Below are positions 12,401-23,266 of a stretch of DNA of 64,000 nucleotides, piece by piece. The translations under genes and the position numbers were made by a program. Source of the stretch: Micropterus salmoides (lineage: Eukaryota > Chordata > Actinopteri > Centrarchiformes > Centrarchidae). The stretch covers positions 3,780,349 through 3,844,348 of the forward strand of contig NW_024040707.1 in the NCBI RefSeq assembly GCF_014851395.1. Direction: 5' to 3'. The notes under the pieces were generated by a model. The model was not told the origin of the DNA. It made no database searches and saw nothing but the letters and a program-made list of their open reading frames with translations. The number at the start of each line of letters is the position of its first letter. Within the stretch, counting starts at the first letter, position 1.

Positions 12401-14425
12401 GAGTGGGGGAGTGAGAACTGGTTGAAAAAACAACCAGAATAATGACATTGCAACCTAGGAACCTAACTGCTGCTCATTTTATGTCACAGAGGGCACTGGG
12501 TGCTAGCTTGATGCTCACTGTGCCATGTAACAACACCCACTTTTCTTAGGCTACATAACATATTATCTTATTATCTGTTGATTTTATTAAGACAGATGTT
12601 TCATCAGTGTAGTGAACTTTCGTTTAATGAATCCACTGTTTTTCAGGAGCTCCAGTGGAAACAGAGTACACTTCTGTCACAGAGGTGAGTCTGATGAACA
12701 TCTGAGTTTTCATTATTTTTTTTGTGAAACTAGCTCATATTAATTCAAACCAAACCTTCTCCTCCTGTAGACCAACCAAGTGTACGAGAACATCAGAGAG
12801 GACAGACACAGCAGATCTGCTCCTGTGGAAATCTCTTCAGTTTACACTCTCGCCAAATATACCAAACAAAAAACTCCTGAATCCACTGATGACTACAGCT
12901 CTGTCTCTGCATCCAGATTTCAAAATACAGTAAGGAAAAATTTATAGGATTTTAGCTTTGGGCTCAGAAACCTCCCAGGAATTGTAGCAATGTGCAAAGA
13001 CAGAAAGCAAAAGTCTGCTGGCTAGTAGGCTACACATGGATGTGAACAAAGCAGGTTTAAAAATATTTTAAAAAGTAGCCTTGCAAATGCTTCATGAGGA
13101 AGGAAATGCATGCGACATGTTTTTTCAAACTGCTTGTTTGATAGAAATCAAGAGTCATTTATCAGACAGACTGTACAAACAATCAGAGAACAAATAATAA
13201 AAACAAATGTTCACAATATACAACCTACAGACTAGGTGTTTTAGTCACGGAACATGCTCCTGCGCGATCTGTAGTACAATCTGCAAAATGAATGTATAAC
13301 TTAAAAGAAATAAATATATTGCACTGTGCCAGAAGTTATGGAAAATGTTATTATAAAGTGCAATTTGCAAATCCAGTAAGACCTCAGCCGCCCCCCAGTC
13401 CTTTGACGTCCACACTGCACTGGCGTAAAGCGCTGTGATGGCCACAGGCAGAAAGGCTCTCCTGTGTCCAGTGTTTGGCTTCTCAACCAGGATGTGGGGG
13501 AGGGGCCAGGAGACATTGTTCAGCAGGCTAACTAACATGGACCCAGAGAGTCCAGCTCACTGCGCCAGCCTTTGGACTGAGCTTCTGACTGAGCTACTCT
13601 CAGTCTGTAAGGATTAGGCTGGGAACCGGAGGGTCGAATCCAGCTCGAACCAGAGTTGTGGAGCGTGGACTGGTAGCTAGAGAGGTGCCAGTTCACCTCC
13701 TGGGCACTGCCGAAGGAGGCCTTGAGCAAGGTCCTGAACCCCCAACTCCTCGGGGCGACCCATAGCAACACATCTCTCCGTGTGTTGCTATGGGTCGTGG
13801 TGGTGCATGTGTGTATACTAACATAGTAACAGAGTGAAAAAACAATGAGTTTAAAATAATTAATAAATAAAGTATATCTTCTTAAATAGTTTAATGAGCA
13901 TGTTAGCATCACGGTCTGGCCCTCACACAAGGCATTATAAAAGACAGGGCCACCACAGACTGGTAAAACATCTGCAGCATCTTGTTGCAGATGCTGAAAC
14001 CACTGAGCATCCTTATCAATGAATTAGTAATCCCGTTTAATTTACTGCCTTGCTAAGCTTGTTAAGGTGTTTACATGACATTTTAATAATCAGAGCAGGC
14101 AGTAATTGAGTCATTAGTGCAGTTAAAACACACCAACAGACTCTGAAGTGTGGCACAGAATGAACATTCACCCAGTTCATCAAAACATCCACCACTGCAG
14201 GAAATACAGATACAGTGTGAGGCAGAACAGTAATTAAACAGAGTAAAGTATCAACAAAGCACCTGCTACCTCAGCTCACGCAGATGGAGCTGAGGTGCAA
14301 CCAGGAGCAAAGCTACATCTGATTCTTTACATGTTTTCTTTTTCCAGGCTGAAGACCACTCGAGTAAACTCACCTACTCTGAGGTGAATTTTTCCAAACA
14401 GTCCAACAGAGCCCCTCCGTGGTGA
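6416..14425 (+). CDS. gene A: two-V-domain CLM/pIgR-like receptor, truncated tail
   Basis: Inferred exons: 6416-6455, 7911-8240, 8532-8864, 9524-9637, 11785-11883, 12647-12684, 12771-12929, 14348-14425 (intron phases 1,1,1,1,1,0,0). They give about 396 residues: leader (1-17), V1 (14-123), V2 (124-234), Ser/Thr-rich stalk (235-272), TM (about 275-297, no charged residue), cytoplasmic tail. Tail tyrosines are TEYTSV (ITSM type), VYENI, SVYTLA, DYSSV and LTYSEV (ITIM). A 1-bp insertion near 14411 relative to gene B shifts the frame after LTYSEV, ending at TGA and removing two distal tyrosines. Family knowledge: such V domains form leukocyte surface receptors, and an uncharged TM with ITIMs points to inhibition. 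Exon joining is by splice-site and paralog logic, without transcripts. It may be a shortened but working receptor or an early pseudogene. Confidence 0.75.
7911..8240 (+). CDS. gene A exon 2, V-type Ig domain 1
   Basis: Acceptor CATCTTTTCAACAG, donor GATG|GTGAGT, phase 1 at both ends, 110 codons. Canonical cysteines lie in VRCRF and LYSCGL; the extra pair is in KFFCKREC. Other family marks are DILIETTG, RGRYSI and SITQLTKSDSG. No Trp in the 'WC' position: the usual KYWC of CD300/pIgR is KFFC here. Confidence 0.85.
8532..8864 (+). CDS. gene A exon 3, V-type Ig domain 2
   Basis: Acceptor CATCTTTTCAACAG, donor GATG|GTGAGT, phase 1-1, 111 codons. Cysteines are in VECSF and YRCGLDR, with the extra pair in KYFCKEEC; DILVETTG and RGRYSI are present. 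It is clearly a paralog of the preceding V exon. Confidence 0.85.
9015..9445 (+). mobile_element. 431-bp retroposon (LINE 3' end) with 9-bp TSD
   Basis: Flanked by direct repeats CTTAAAACA (9006-9014 and 9446-9454). It ends TGTGCTATACAAATACACTT then GCCTTGCC, typical of a teleost LINE tail. The paralogous site in gene B (about 52680-52700) has no insertion. It sits in the intron between V2 and the stalk exon. Confidence 0.75.
9524..9637 (+). CDS. gene A exon 4, Ser/Thr/Pro stalk
   Basis: Acceptor TTGTTCACAG, donor CAAG|GTACAT, phase 1-1, 38 codons. Rich in Thr, Ser, Pro and Gln, including STPTTTTQS, as expected of a membrane-proximal stalk that is probably O-glycosylated. The gene B counterpart is 3 codons longer. 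Confidence 0.7.
9704..9790 (+). pseudogene. vestigial extra stalk exon (in-frame stop in A)
   Basis: A good acceptor (TGTCCTTTCAG) precedes CACCTAGCAAAGC, but in the phase set by the stalk exon the sixth complete codon is TAG. The gene B counterpart (52965-53045) is open. It is either skipped or dead in gene A. Confidence 0.45.
10341..11116. mobile_element. TTAA-flanked non-autonomous element with inverted ends
   Basis: The left end TTAAAGGGGCTAAATGTAGT and the reverse complement of the right end TTAAAGGAGCTATATGTAGT match closely, bounded by TTAA. It encodes nothing. Related interior sequence occurs at 22800-23210 and, split by a later insertion, at 55490-56500. TTAA target sites suggest a piggyBac-like mechanism, but the terminal bases are not decisive. 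Confidence 0.55.
11785..11883 (+). CDS. gene A exon 5, transmembrane segment
   Basis: Acceptor ATCTACTACAG, donor AAGG|GTGAGG, 33 codons: VWLPVGLTLAVMIVLLLLAV then VIYCRKRSSK. It is a single uncharged TM helix followed by a basic stop-transfer. The lack of Lys/Arg/Glu in the membrane argues against adaptor (DAP12/FcRgamma-like) pairing. Confidence 0.8.
12647..12684 (+). CDS. gene A exon 6, ITSM-like exon
   Basis: 38-nt exon (acceptor TTTTTCAG, donor GAG|GTGAGT, phase 1 to 0) encoding APVETEYTSVTE. TEYTSV fits the ITSM pattern T-x-Y-x-x-V. Gene B has TEYPSV. Confidence 0.7.
12771..12929 (+). CDS. gene A exon 7, cytoplasmic tail
   Basis: 53 codons, phase 0-0, acceptor CTCCTCCTGTAG, donor ACA|GTAAGG. 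Tyrosines lie in QVYENIRED (YxN, Grb2-type), SSVYTLAKY and DDYSSVSA. Nearly identical to gene B exon 7. Confidence 0.7.
13385..13925 (+). mobile_element. SINE-like and LINE-tail insertion in gene A intron 7
   Basis: Gene B lacks this block (the flanks CAGCCGCCCC and CACAAGGCATTATAAAAG are adjacent at about 58440-58475). About 13600-13770 holds the block GGTAGCTAGAGAGGTGCCAG then TTCACCTCCTGGGCACTG and CTTGAGCAAGG, shared with 60525-60610. This is a tRNA-headed SINE type common in fish. A 16-bp perfect hairpin CCATAGCAACACA...TGTGTTGCTATGG is at 13761-13793. Confidence 0.55.
14348..14425 (+). CDS. gene A exon 8, ITIM then frameshifted end
   Basis: Acceptor CTTTTTCCAG, then KLTYSEVNFSK. LTYSEV is a consensus ITIM (L-x-Y-x-x-V). 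Gene A reads GAGCCCCTCC where gene B reads GAGCCGTCC, one base fewer, so A stops at TGA (14423-14425). The homologous downstream tail of B (VVYSV, PVYSTV) is still present as untranslated sequence to about 14521. Confidence 0.75.
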   Translation, partial: AEDHSSKLTYSEVNFSKQSNRAPPW

Positions 14426-15719
14426 CGATGATAATGTCGTCTACTCTGTTCCTCGGGTGGAGGCGAGCTCTGATGCTGGCCATCTGGAAGATGATTCTCC
14501 TGTGTACTCTACTGTTACTTAGCTCCACATTTACTCTCTGAGGCCAACAGTTTGAATACGTAACTGTGTAAATAAGCTGAAACATATTCACACAAATATC
14601 TTTTTTGTGTCTGACTTTTTAAAGTAAGAACAGTTGTAAGAGTAGTTCTGTCCTCAGTAACATAACCTCCAATCTGCTGCCTCAACAGCACGCTTCAGGT
14701 TAGAGCTACTTTCACTACTTCTGTATTTTTTATTAAGTTATTTATATATGTTAAAGAATTATTATCCGTTTTCTTGGTTATGACTAAGACAAATAATGAA
14801 TGTTTAAGTTAGCATTACCATTACAGTAAGTTGGCTGAATTATTTTATATAAAGTTAGCAGGTTAGCGTAGGAGTAAGGTTTTTAGGGTCAAATTAGGGT
14901 TCACTATTTTGACTAATAAAGGATCAAGTAACACATATTTAAAGTGACACCTAAATAGAAACTAATGAATAAATGTGAAACATTATTTCCCATGTGTGAC
15001 GTCTGTGAACAGGTGTGATGTGTCACCAGACTGTAGCCGGTCAGTAATCTGTCAAGACACTTTCAGACACGGCTGTGGCACAGTAATCATACAGGCAATA
15101 AACCTTGGAATTTTAGTCCTGCTCATGAAAATGTATTTATGCAGTTGGCAACAACCACTATGTATTTCTAAAGAAGTCTTTCTTTGGTTAGATATTATGG
15201 TGAGACCTGGCTCTAAAGCTGCGGGTTGAGGGCAAATAAATAAGCACTTTATTTGAACTAAGAGCATAATGTAAACACAATATAAACACAATAACATGAG
15301 ATGTAGTAGTCAGTACAGTAAGTAGTGAGGATGTGTGCGTGTGTGGTGTTGAATTAATCAAGCAAAGATGTGTGGAAGAGACGAGCTCCCCTCTGAGGAA
15401 AGGACAGGTTTTTCAGCAGAGGAATCAACAGACCCTCTTCCTCCAGCTACCTGCTGCGTCATAGAAATAGAACACTTAGAAAAAAGGTAAAAGAGCCAGA
15501 TAAGTGTCACAACTGGTTTCATAAATTCTGCCTTTATTTGAAGCAACAGTCTGAACTTTGTACTAATGTCCCATGGAAACAAGGATCAAAGATGCTCCCA
15601 GTCATAGAACAAACAATACTATTCTGGACTAGACCTAAGTTACAACCAGGCACACCTTTAACGTACAACCATACATACTGTACACTGGAGTGTGTGTTGT
15701 TTTTCACTTAGAGAAGTGA

Positions 15720-15782
15720 ATCTTCAGAAGTTAGAAGTTTCCCACAGCAGAAGAAAGAGAGGCAGCGGTAAACAGCCTCAAC
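15720..15782 (+). promoter_or_regulatory. conserved proximal 5' flank of leader C1
   Basis: TTAGAAGTTTCCCAC...GAGAGGCAGCGGTAAACAGC then CTCAAC directly precedes the ATG. It parallels the block upstream of the gene A and B leaders and is nearly identical to 60794-60852. Confidence 0.35.
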
Positions 15783-15822
15783 ATGAAAGTGTGTCACACT
15801 TTTATCTTGTTCTTCATTCTCA
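15783..15822 (+). CDS. orphan leader exon C1
   Basis: MKVCHTFILFFIL then a phase-1 donor (CTCA|GTGAGT), same length and phase as the gene A and B leaders. No V exon follows for 13.6 kb. The next one, at 29413, belongs to a degenerate pseudogene with a different upstream flank. It is probably the leader of a receptor gene whose other exons were deleted, or an alternative first exon. The copy at 60853 lies in the same relative place after gene B. Confidence 0.5.
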
Positions 15823-16820
15823 GTGAGTACTTTCACTTCTCTCATTTTAATTAAATTTGTCTTTTTTAGATGATATAGATTTTATTGCCTAAAAGGGGTA
15901 ATTTGTTTCCACACAATGTGCATTATGTGAGCCTCCAGAACACAGATACATGCAGAAGTGGAGGGAGTACTCAGTTCCTTTACTTAGAAAGAAGTACCAA
16001 TACTACATTGTAAAAACTACTCAGGCCAGACATTACAGGAGAATAAGGCCCTTGAAAGTTCCCCAGTTGATTAGTTTCTGAAATATTTTGTTTATATGTA
16101 TGTGCAAATTAGGTATTATCTAAATAAAAATAAAGGTCCAAACTCTTCTTTCATTTTAGTGACATATTATAGTAAAAAGTTTTATAAAGGGAATTTTGGA
16201 TATCTGTTTTTATCACTCAATAAATCTGAAAATACTCTCAGTCATAACGAATAAAATTTCACCATATTTTTAAGAACAAAATGTTATACAAATTAGGCTA
16301 TGATGATACATAAACAACCACCTGTGTAAAAAGCTTTAGAATATAGAGAATAAAATTGGAGGGGAGGTTTCAAAAAAATAATTTTGAGAAAATGGATTTT
16401 AAAGATATGTAGTGTAAATTTCTAGACATTTTGCAAAGAACTACAACGGAGTATGTATTTTTTTTTTACAACTTTCACAAGTTGTCACTGCAGACACAAC
16501 CGAGACTGTTAGTGGGGAAAAGACCTTGGTACCTTTTTTTTTATATTCACTTTTTCCTCTGTTTTTGGCTTTGATGAATTCGGACAATGTCTGCAGTTTG
16601 CTCGAATTATAAAAGTCTCAAATATACCTCACCAAAGGAAAATGGATGATGTTTTTTCCGTTTATGAACAAAACAAGCCACTGGACTTCTGAAGTTAAAG
16701 ACGTTAAAGACACTTTGATGAAGTTCGATGCAGCACTGTTTAGCAGTCTGACACAAACTGACAGTTGGATGTGGTAAGAAGTTTAGCAATGTGCCAGTAA
16801 AAACAGAAAAGAAGAAGTAA

Positions 16821-19330
16821 ACAATGCAGGATTAAACATATTATTAGACAAACTAAGAATAAAGAAAAAAAAGAAAGGCAATCGCAAGTACTGCATAAAA
16901 ACTATGGCCTTTAAAGATGGCACACACGTGTGCAAACAGCAGGAAGAAGCACAACATGTAATGGAATGAATGTAATTTTAAGTTGAAAGTTACAAAGATT
17001 CAAAACGTAATTATAAAGTCAAATTAGCGAGTACAGTAAGACCTCAGCAGCCTCCCACTGACGTCCACACTGAATCAGGATTTTAGCTCAGAAAACAGCA
17101 GCTTTAAAGAGCAGCCACAAAAATAACCTGAGGTAATTGTTTGATTTTCACACATTGCACAAAAGCTTTTTCTCTATTCCTAAATCCTAAGACAGAAATG
17201 AGCCTTTTACTTGTTCTGTTCCCTTTTTTGTTTGGACCCAGTCTTTGTTATGCGGCCTGAGACACAAATGAAAACTCTGCTTCATTGTTCAGCTAACTTT
17301 TTTTTTTGTGTTGTTTAGTTATTTTTTGGATGAAGCAACTGATGACAGGAAAGAGTGTCGACATATCATCAAAAATGTATTTCTAAACTACCGGCAACTT
17401 TTCTTGAGTGTTACTTTTGACTATGGCAAACACTGAAGTTTAACATACAGTTAATGTTTCAGATTTAAAGTGATTTCAAGGTTTTTATTCAAAAAAGTAC
17501 ACAGATGACCCAGAGTTGGAAAATAATAAAATAATAATAAAAAGCAACTTACTTCATTGCTCTTTTTAAAAAGTTGCTTTGTCTAGTTACTCGCCAAAAA
17601 ATGCTTTTTTCTGTTAAAAGTGTGTTAGATATAAAAAAATATAACATCACATTTTATTTTCAAAAGAAGTAAGTGACGTTTTGCCTTTTTAAGAAACAGG
17701 AACCAGATATGTGATTATATCTTAAGCCACAAGCTTCCGTTGTTGAGAGGAGAAAATCCTCCCACTGTATGTTTAAATGTTGACAGTGAGAGAGAGGAAA
17801 GAATGAGGCACTTAGATGTTTATGTTGAACAAGATACAAGGAAATAAACAGTTGACATAAAGCAGCAAACACACACACACACTTTCTGCGCAGAGGAAGG
17901 GCTGAGACTTTAAGTGGCTTTCCTGACAGCTTGCATGTGACAGATGGTATAATGTGCATTACCAGCAATAAGTCAGACCAAGTCGTAGAGTAAAACCTAA
18001 TAATATCATATTTTGTACTTTTCATATTTGAGCAGTTGTGCAGTATTTCTTGTTTTTTTTTTCAGCAGTAGTGAGTTTGAGTAGTTACCAGAGGGCTCCA
18101 GTACAGAAGCGTGGGACACTTGGTTTCCTCCCTCAAGAAACAAGTTTCTGTCCGTGCATCTTTTATGCAAATACTCCCATTTTCAGGTATTTTACACATA
18201 CAGGGATCTGTTTATGTTGAAATATTAATACCTCACTAGAGCGCTGGAACATGAGCTAGTGGTTCAAACAGCCTGCACCTTCTGCTGAAAGCTGAAGCCG
18301 ATGTGGAAGTATAGGAGGATGCAGTTCCACCAGTCACCACTAGGCGCCGGCTACTTCTAATATGCGTCTTTGTTATTATTAACTACTATAAAGATGGCAA
18401 AACTTAAAGTCACAGTGAAACATAAGTTAGGATGTATTTTTCTTCACAATTTGTTAGTTAGTTTGTTAGTTAGTTAAGAGAGAGACTTAAACTTGCTTAA
18501 TAGCAATTAAGCGACCTATTTTGGAGGTCAATGCTGATATTACTATTTAAAGGAAGGTAGGCAAGTTGTTTCTAAAACACTTGTCATATTTATTGAAACT
18601 GTCTTTATACACCACTGCATATTAAAAAGTTAGGTGCTCTGAAAAAGAGAGTATAACAACCGGCTGTCTGTAGTCCTCTCAGCGCTGCAGGAAACACAGC
18701 CATTCGTTCCATTCGTGTAGACTGCGGCGGTTTAGTTATTCACAACCTTGGTTTATTGTTATACTACTATACTTTACACCTAACGTTATCTTTACCTTGT
18801 ATCTAATCTATTTGTGTGATTATCCTTGTTTGACTGAATGTTACTCTTTTACAAAATGTGGTGATGTAGTTATGAAAAAGACATATCAGTGTTAGTGTAC
18901 ATAAAGAACCCAAAGTATCTGCATTTCTGGTATATAAGCTACTTATTATATAGTTTGACATTGTACATAGCTAAATCTACGGTGTGAAAACCTTTTACTG
19001 TAATTGATGCTGTTATGCCATTATTTATTTTACCAGAAGTAAAACATCCTGTAGGAGTTAACCGGGGTGAAAGTAACACGGGACAAAAGTAACAAGGCGA
19101 TTTTCTCAGAGCCCTTATTGCATTTGCAGTCCAAGCTGTGACAGCACCTTCAGCACGCAACCCTTGATAAAGCTGCCAAATATCAGGTGATTTCGTCATC
19201 GTTTCCCGCGGTAGTCTCCGGTTTATCAGGAGTCAGGAGTTCCTGTCGGGACGAAAGTACAGTGACCACAAGTTTTTATTTAGTCCCGCTGCTAATGTGG
19301 TGACTTTATCTGCATTGCAGCATGTATTGA
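16821..19330. other. non-coding, no recognisable gene
   Basis: AT-rich sequence with scattered short frames only. About 17033-17075 repeats the phrase CAGTAAGACCTCAGC...GACGTCCACACTG, also seen at 13373-13420. GGACAAAAGTAAC near 19080 may belong to the pogo-like element that follows. I see no exon with credible splice sites or homology. Confidence 0.5.
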
Positions 19331-19334
19331 AACA

Positions 19335-19620
19335 TGTTTATGTTATATTATACCAACAAAATATGCCAAGAGTGAGGGCCAGTTTCTAGACATCTCTGTC
19401 AGAAACATCAGTCTCAGGGCAGCTGCTAAGTCGCATGGTATATCAAAGTCACTTTGCTCAGGTACTGCAGGAGGAGGGCAGAGACCAGTAGGGATAGGAC
19501 CAGACCACCAGGGTACAGATCACATTCTAGAGTCTTCTCTGTGGACTAAGAGAAGAAGCTGCAGGCTTACATGAAGAGGGCAGCTGATATTTATTTTGGC
19601 ATGTTGTCTAAGGAGGTCAG
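19335..19620 (+). mobile_element. pogo/Tigger-like transposase N-terminal fragment
   Basis: A frame from about 19364 gives ISLRAAAKSHGISKS, a psq-type helix-turn-helix as in pogo-like transposases. Further on, in a shifted frame (about 19550-19620), is AADIYFGMLSKEV, resembling the (A/S)DIYxGLxxKEVR segment of those proteins. A short decayed remnant with no catalytic domain. Confidence 0.55.
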
Positions 19621-22600
19621 TAAGCTACAGTTGTTGCTCTTACTAAAACAATTTTAAAGTCATTACGAAATGTGAAATTTGTATTTGCTCTTAATAGCTT
19701 ATTCGTTTTTACCTTATTTTTATTTACATTTAATCCATATTTAAAATTATGTTTAATTTTCCACTGTCTCTGAAGCTGCTGCAAAATGTTAATATCCCCA
19801 GTGCAGGACCAGTAAAGTGTCTTATTTTATGTTAATCATGTCAGGTTCATAAACAATGTCCATCTTACCATCTTACCCTGTTTTAGGTGCACACATTTGC
19901 AAATTTATATTATATTTATAATATATCCTTAATATAATATGAAATATTCTAAACAATTCAAGTTTGGGCTGTCAGCTTACTCTTGAAACTGAATATTTAA
20001 AATAAAAATGAAATTTAATTTTTTTAAGATAAAGGACAAAAGATGTTTGTAGTTACACATTAACAAAGTCACAGTCATGTTTATTTATTAAATACAAGGG
20101 TGGTAAATGCAATGGTGCAAAATACCACCTGATATTGATAGACCACACCTGTGAATTAGTGATCACAGCAAAAATATATCTCTGTCTGAAACCTTCTGAA
20201 AAACGGTACTTTCGCCCCCGCTCTCCCCTTTGTTTTATTTCTACTGTGCCCTCAGATCACCTGCAGATTTCATACCAGTACCAGTCTTCCAACGATCAAA
20301 CGGACAATGCCGGCTGGCCTGGATTACAACCACCGTGTCCACAGTCCAGCCAGGAGAAAAGCATACATTTATAAGTGATGAGTCAAAAAATATCAAGCAG
20401 AATGAGGAATACAGATAGATGGTGGTGATTTATTGTTTTGATTTTATGTGAAAATGCTAATTACTGTAAAAAAGAACAATGTCAGGTGTTACAAACTTTT
20501 CACTAAGCCGATCTTCCTTTCTGTGTTATCAGGTACAGCAAGCTGTACAACAAAACAGTACTCATTGAAGGTGGAGAAGGACTACAGTTACATTGCAGAC
20601 TTCCAGATCGCCATCCTCCTCCCTCGACGGTTGTTTACTACTGAGGAGATGCCTAGAAGCAGAACTAGGAGACCTGATGATCCCCGTCAACAGGGGGTTC
20701 AGTCAGGTTTCCCTGCCCCAACTGTGTTGCTAGATACAGCAAAACGTACAACAAAAAGTAACATGGTTGGTTTTGAAATGTGGTAATCATGTCAGAGAGG
20801 TGATTGTGATATATTTAATCATCTCCACAGCAACGATACGATACATGCAAAGTCTGAACTGTCTTCATAATCAGTCAAGATACGTCCGCACACACCCTGT
20901 CTATTCCTGTATATACTTATTTTTAATGATGTTTAAAATGATCTATATGTGATAAAGGTTGTAGTTTTAGTAGTATATAATGCCAATAAACAAGTGTTAT
21001 TGGCATTATACATATGGATGTCAATACTGCAGATATATTTAAAAAAATATTTTCCACCACTAATCTCCAATTTTGAATTGAATATTAAACTAACTACAGT
21101 TCAAACAGCAGTTGTTGTAAGATAAATCACATGACAAAAGCTGGACCTTTCCCACCACATGACAGCAGCAGCTGCTTTGTGTCCAATACAGTGCCAGGTT
21201 ATCTGCAGAGTGTTCGCTTTACCAGCAGATGGCAACGTACACTTTGTCATCTGAAGCGGTGAAGTGAATCAAAGCCTCAATGGCTCAGACAGATTCAGAA
21301 AGTGACCTTGTTTAGTCCACTGGTTCCCAGCCTAGGGGTCAGGGCCCTCCTAGGGGTCATCCGATAAATCCGAGGCAACTGGAAACAACTCATGGACATT
21401 GGAAACATGATAAAGGGCCCCATCTAGACTTGCTGGTTCACAAAGGAGCTCAATCTGAAAATGTGATGGATTTTATAAGATTATCATGTGTTTTTTTTAT
21501 GTAAAATCTTAATTTGAAAAGTAATTTTTAATTTAACTGCCAGATTAATCAAGTAAAAAAATCCAAAATAAACTCTTAATTCATTTAATTGTGAAAATAT
21601 CAGGAGAGGTGCAAGAGGGAGGTCTGGCATGAGAGAGGCAGCTTGTAGAGCCAGAATATTTTCACTTATAACTCTATAAATAAAGGGTTGATATTGACCA
21701 AACCAGAGTTGGTGATTGATGGAACAGCGGAAAGACAAACCAAGAGTTTTATTTATGTTTCTGTTGAGTTTGAATAAAGTAAGATGATCTGCAAGGTATT
21801 TGTCAATGGAGTCTTTGACGGGAGCGATACAACTGGTTCAGACATTTTACATGTAATTGTAAAAGCTCACATTAGTTGGCTTTCTTTGTCAATAATGAAT
21901 CAAAATGAGTCTCCCTAAATTCTTTAATGTGATTCCTCATAATGTTTCCCACCAGAAAATGCACCAACAGTTTATCAGTGCGTCATGAGGCGGGTGCTGA
22001 GCAGGCATTGAGAGGTTACTGTGTGCTTTGATTTACTGTAAAAAAGAAAACACTTCTGTAAATCACATGCAGGAGCACGCGCAGTGATGGAACAGAAAAG
22101 CCGGAGTTAAGATTATGTGTTTTTCATAAGCAGCATACCTTTCTCATCACCGACAGCGTTCTCTTACAGAGGTGTTTTCTACAGAGAAAGTTTATTCTCT
22201 GAATATGTCCATGTTGTACGTGTTAAGCTACTTGTTGCACCCATTGGTTATTTTTAACCAAGCTAGCAGCGTCTGTTGGTCGGTCCCCCTCTGTAGTCCA
22301 GACTAAAACAATCTCTTCCTCTTTTGGATGGATGGATAGAATTTGGTTCAGACATTCATCTTCCCTTGGGATCACCTTCGTAACTTCCTTTCCAGCGCCA
22401 TCAACAGATCAAAATTATATGTCTTTGGTTTATGATGACCAAATATCCGAAAACTGACATTCCCATCAGCAGTAATTTGTTTTCTAATAAGCAAACTTTA
22501 GCATGTTAACACGCTAATCATGGTAAATATTCTCAAATTTTAAATATACTCAAAGCATCTCTGTGTCTAAGTACAGCCTCACAGAGCAGCTTTCATGACT

Positions 22601-22790
22601 TCAGACTAGTAATGTTATGTGAGTGATATTGATTGCAACAAATCTGCATTCATTCAAATATTATGAGTATATTAAGAGTTAAACTAAGTTGCTTTTAAAC
22701 AGGCTGGATGAGGAAAGTTTGGCATTTTGCGAAACACACGTTTACACTGGCATTATTTTGTATTAAACACAGAAGACAGCATGTTAATCT
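19621..22790. other. non-coding; one odd direct repeat
   Basis: No gene recognised. About 20210-20370 and 20520-20760 are less AT-rich than their surroundings and hold short open frames in several phases, but none matches a family I know. A 40-bp imperfect direct repeat (20521-20560 and 20722-20760) lies within the second. The rest is AT-rich single-copy-looking DNA. Confidence 0.4.
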
Positions 22791-22799
22791 TTGAAGGGG

Positions 22800-23215
22800 C
22801 ATTATGGAGTTTAAACTCCCACTGCAACGTTACAATAATAGTTTTTTCAGCTGCAGGTCGAACTAATCCATGCTCGTTACATGATAACATTACATTTACT
22901 GCGTTTAGCCGGCGTGCTACATTGTTAGCTCGCCTGCTGCTTTCCAGTAACAATCTGTGTATCTTCCACCGGAGGCTCAGCAATGTCAGCACAGCTAAAA
23001 GTATTGGATGATAACGAAATGGTTAGTGAGCTGGACTGAAAACGAGACTGTCGTGAGACTTTATAACAGTTAGACCGCAGTAAGTAAATTTACTGTAATT
23101 TTAGGGCATGTTTTGTGGGTCACGTTAGTTACAGAGACTGAGAGGTGGAGAAGCTGTGTACCCGAGTATCGGTAAAACCACAATAAATCTAAGTTGAACT
23201 TTACGATCATAGACC
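22800..23215. repeat. diverged copy of the TTAA-flanked element interior
   Basis: Shares long stretches with 10480-10960: CTCCCACTGCAACGT, CCATGCTCGTTACATGATA, GGCTCAGCAATGTCAGC, GGTTAGTGAGCTGGACTGAA. Non-coding. Confidence 0.6.
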
Positions 23216-23266
23216 TGCTGCCTGTCATAACAGAAGGACCAAATATCCAACCTCAACCTGTGACGG

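Larger units (their letters stand above)
5345..16820. repeat. segmental duplication, copy 1 (contains gene A)
   Basis: Starts near the shared TAAGATGTTTTGAAACCT (5349 here, 43440 in copy 2) and ends near AAAACAGAAAAGAAG (about 16810 here, about 62042 in copy 2). Order is conserved throughout: 5' flank, leader, two V exons, stalk, TM, tail exons, 3' flank, second leader. Copy 1 is about 11.5 kb and copy 2 about 18.6 kb; most of the difference is inserted transposons in copy 2. Confidence 0.85.

Noticed and set aside
20135..20786. Ig-like fragment of another receptor (short GGSV...C-like words)
   Set aside because: Resemblance is limited to a few residues in a frame with stops; not enough to call a domain.
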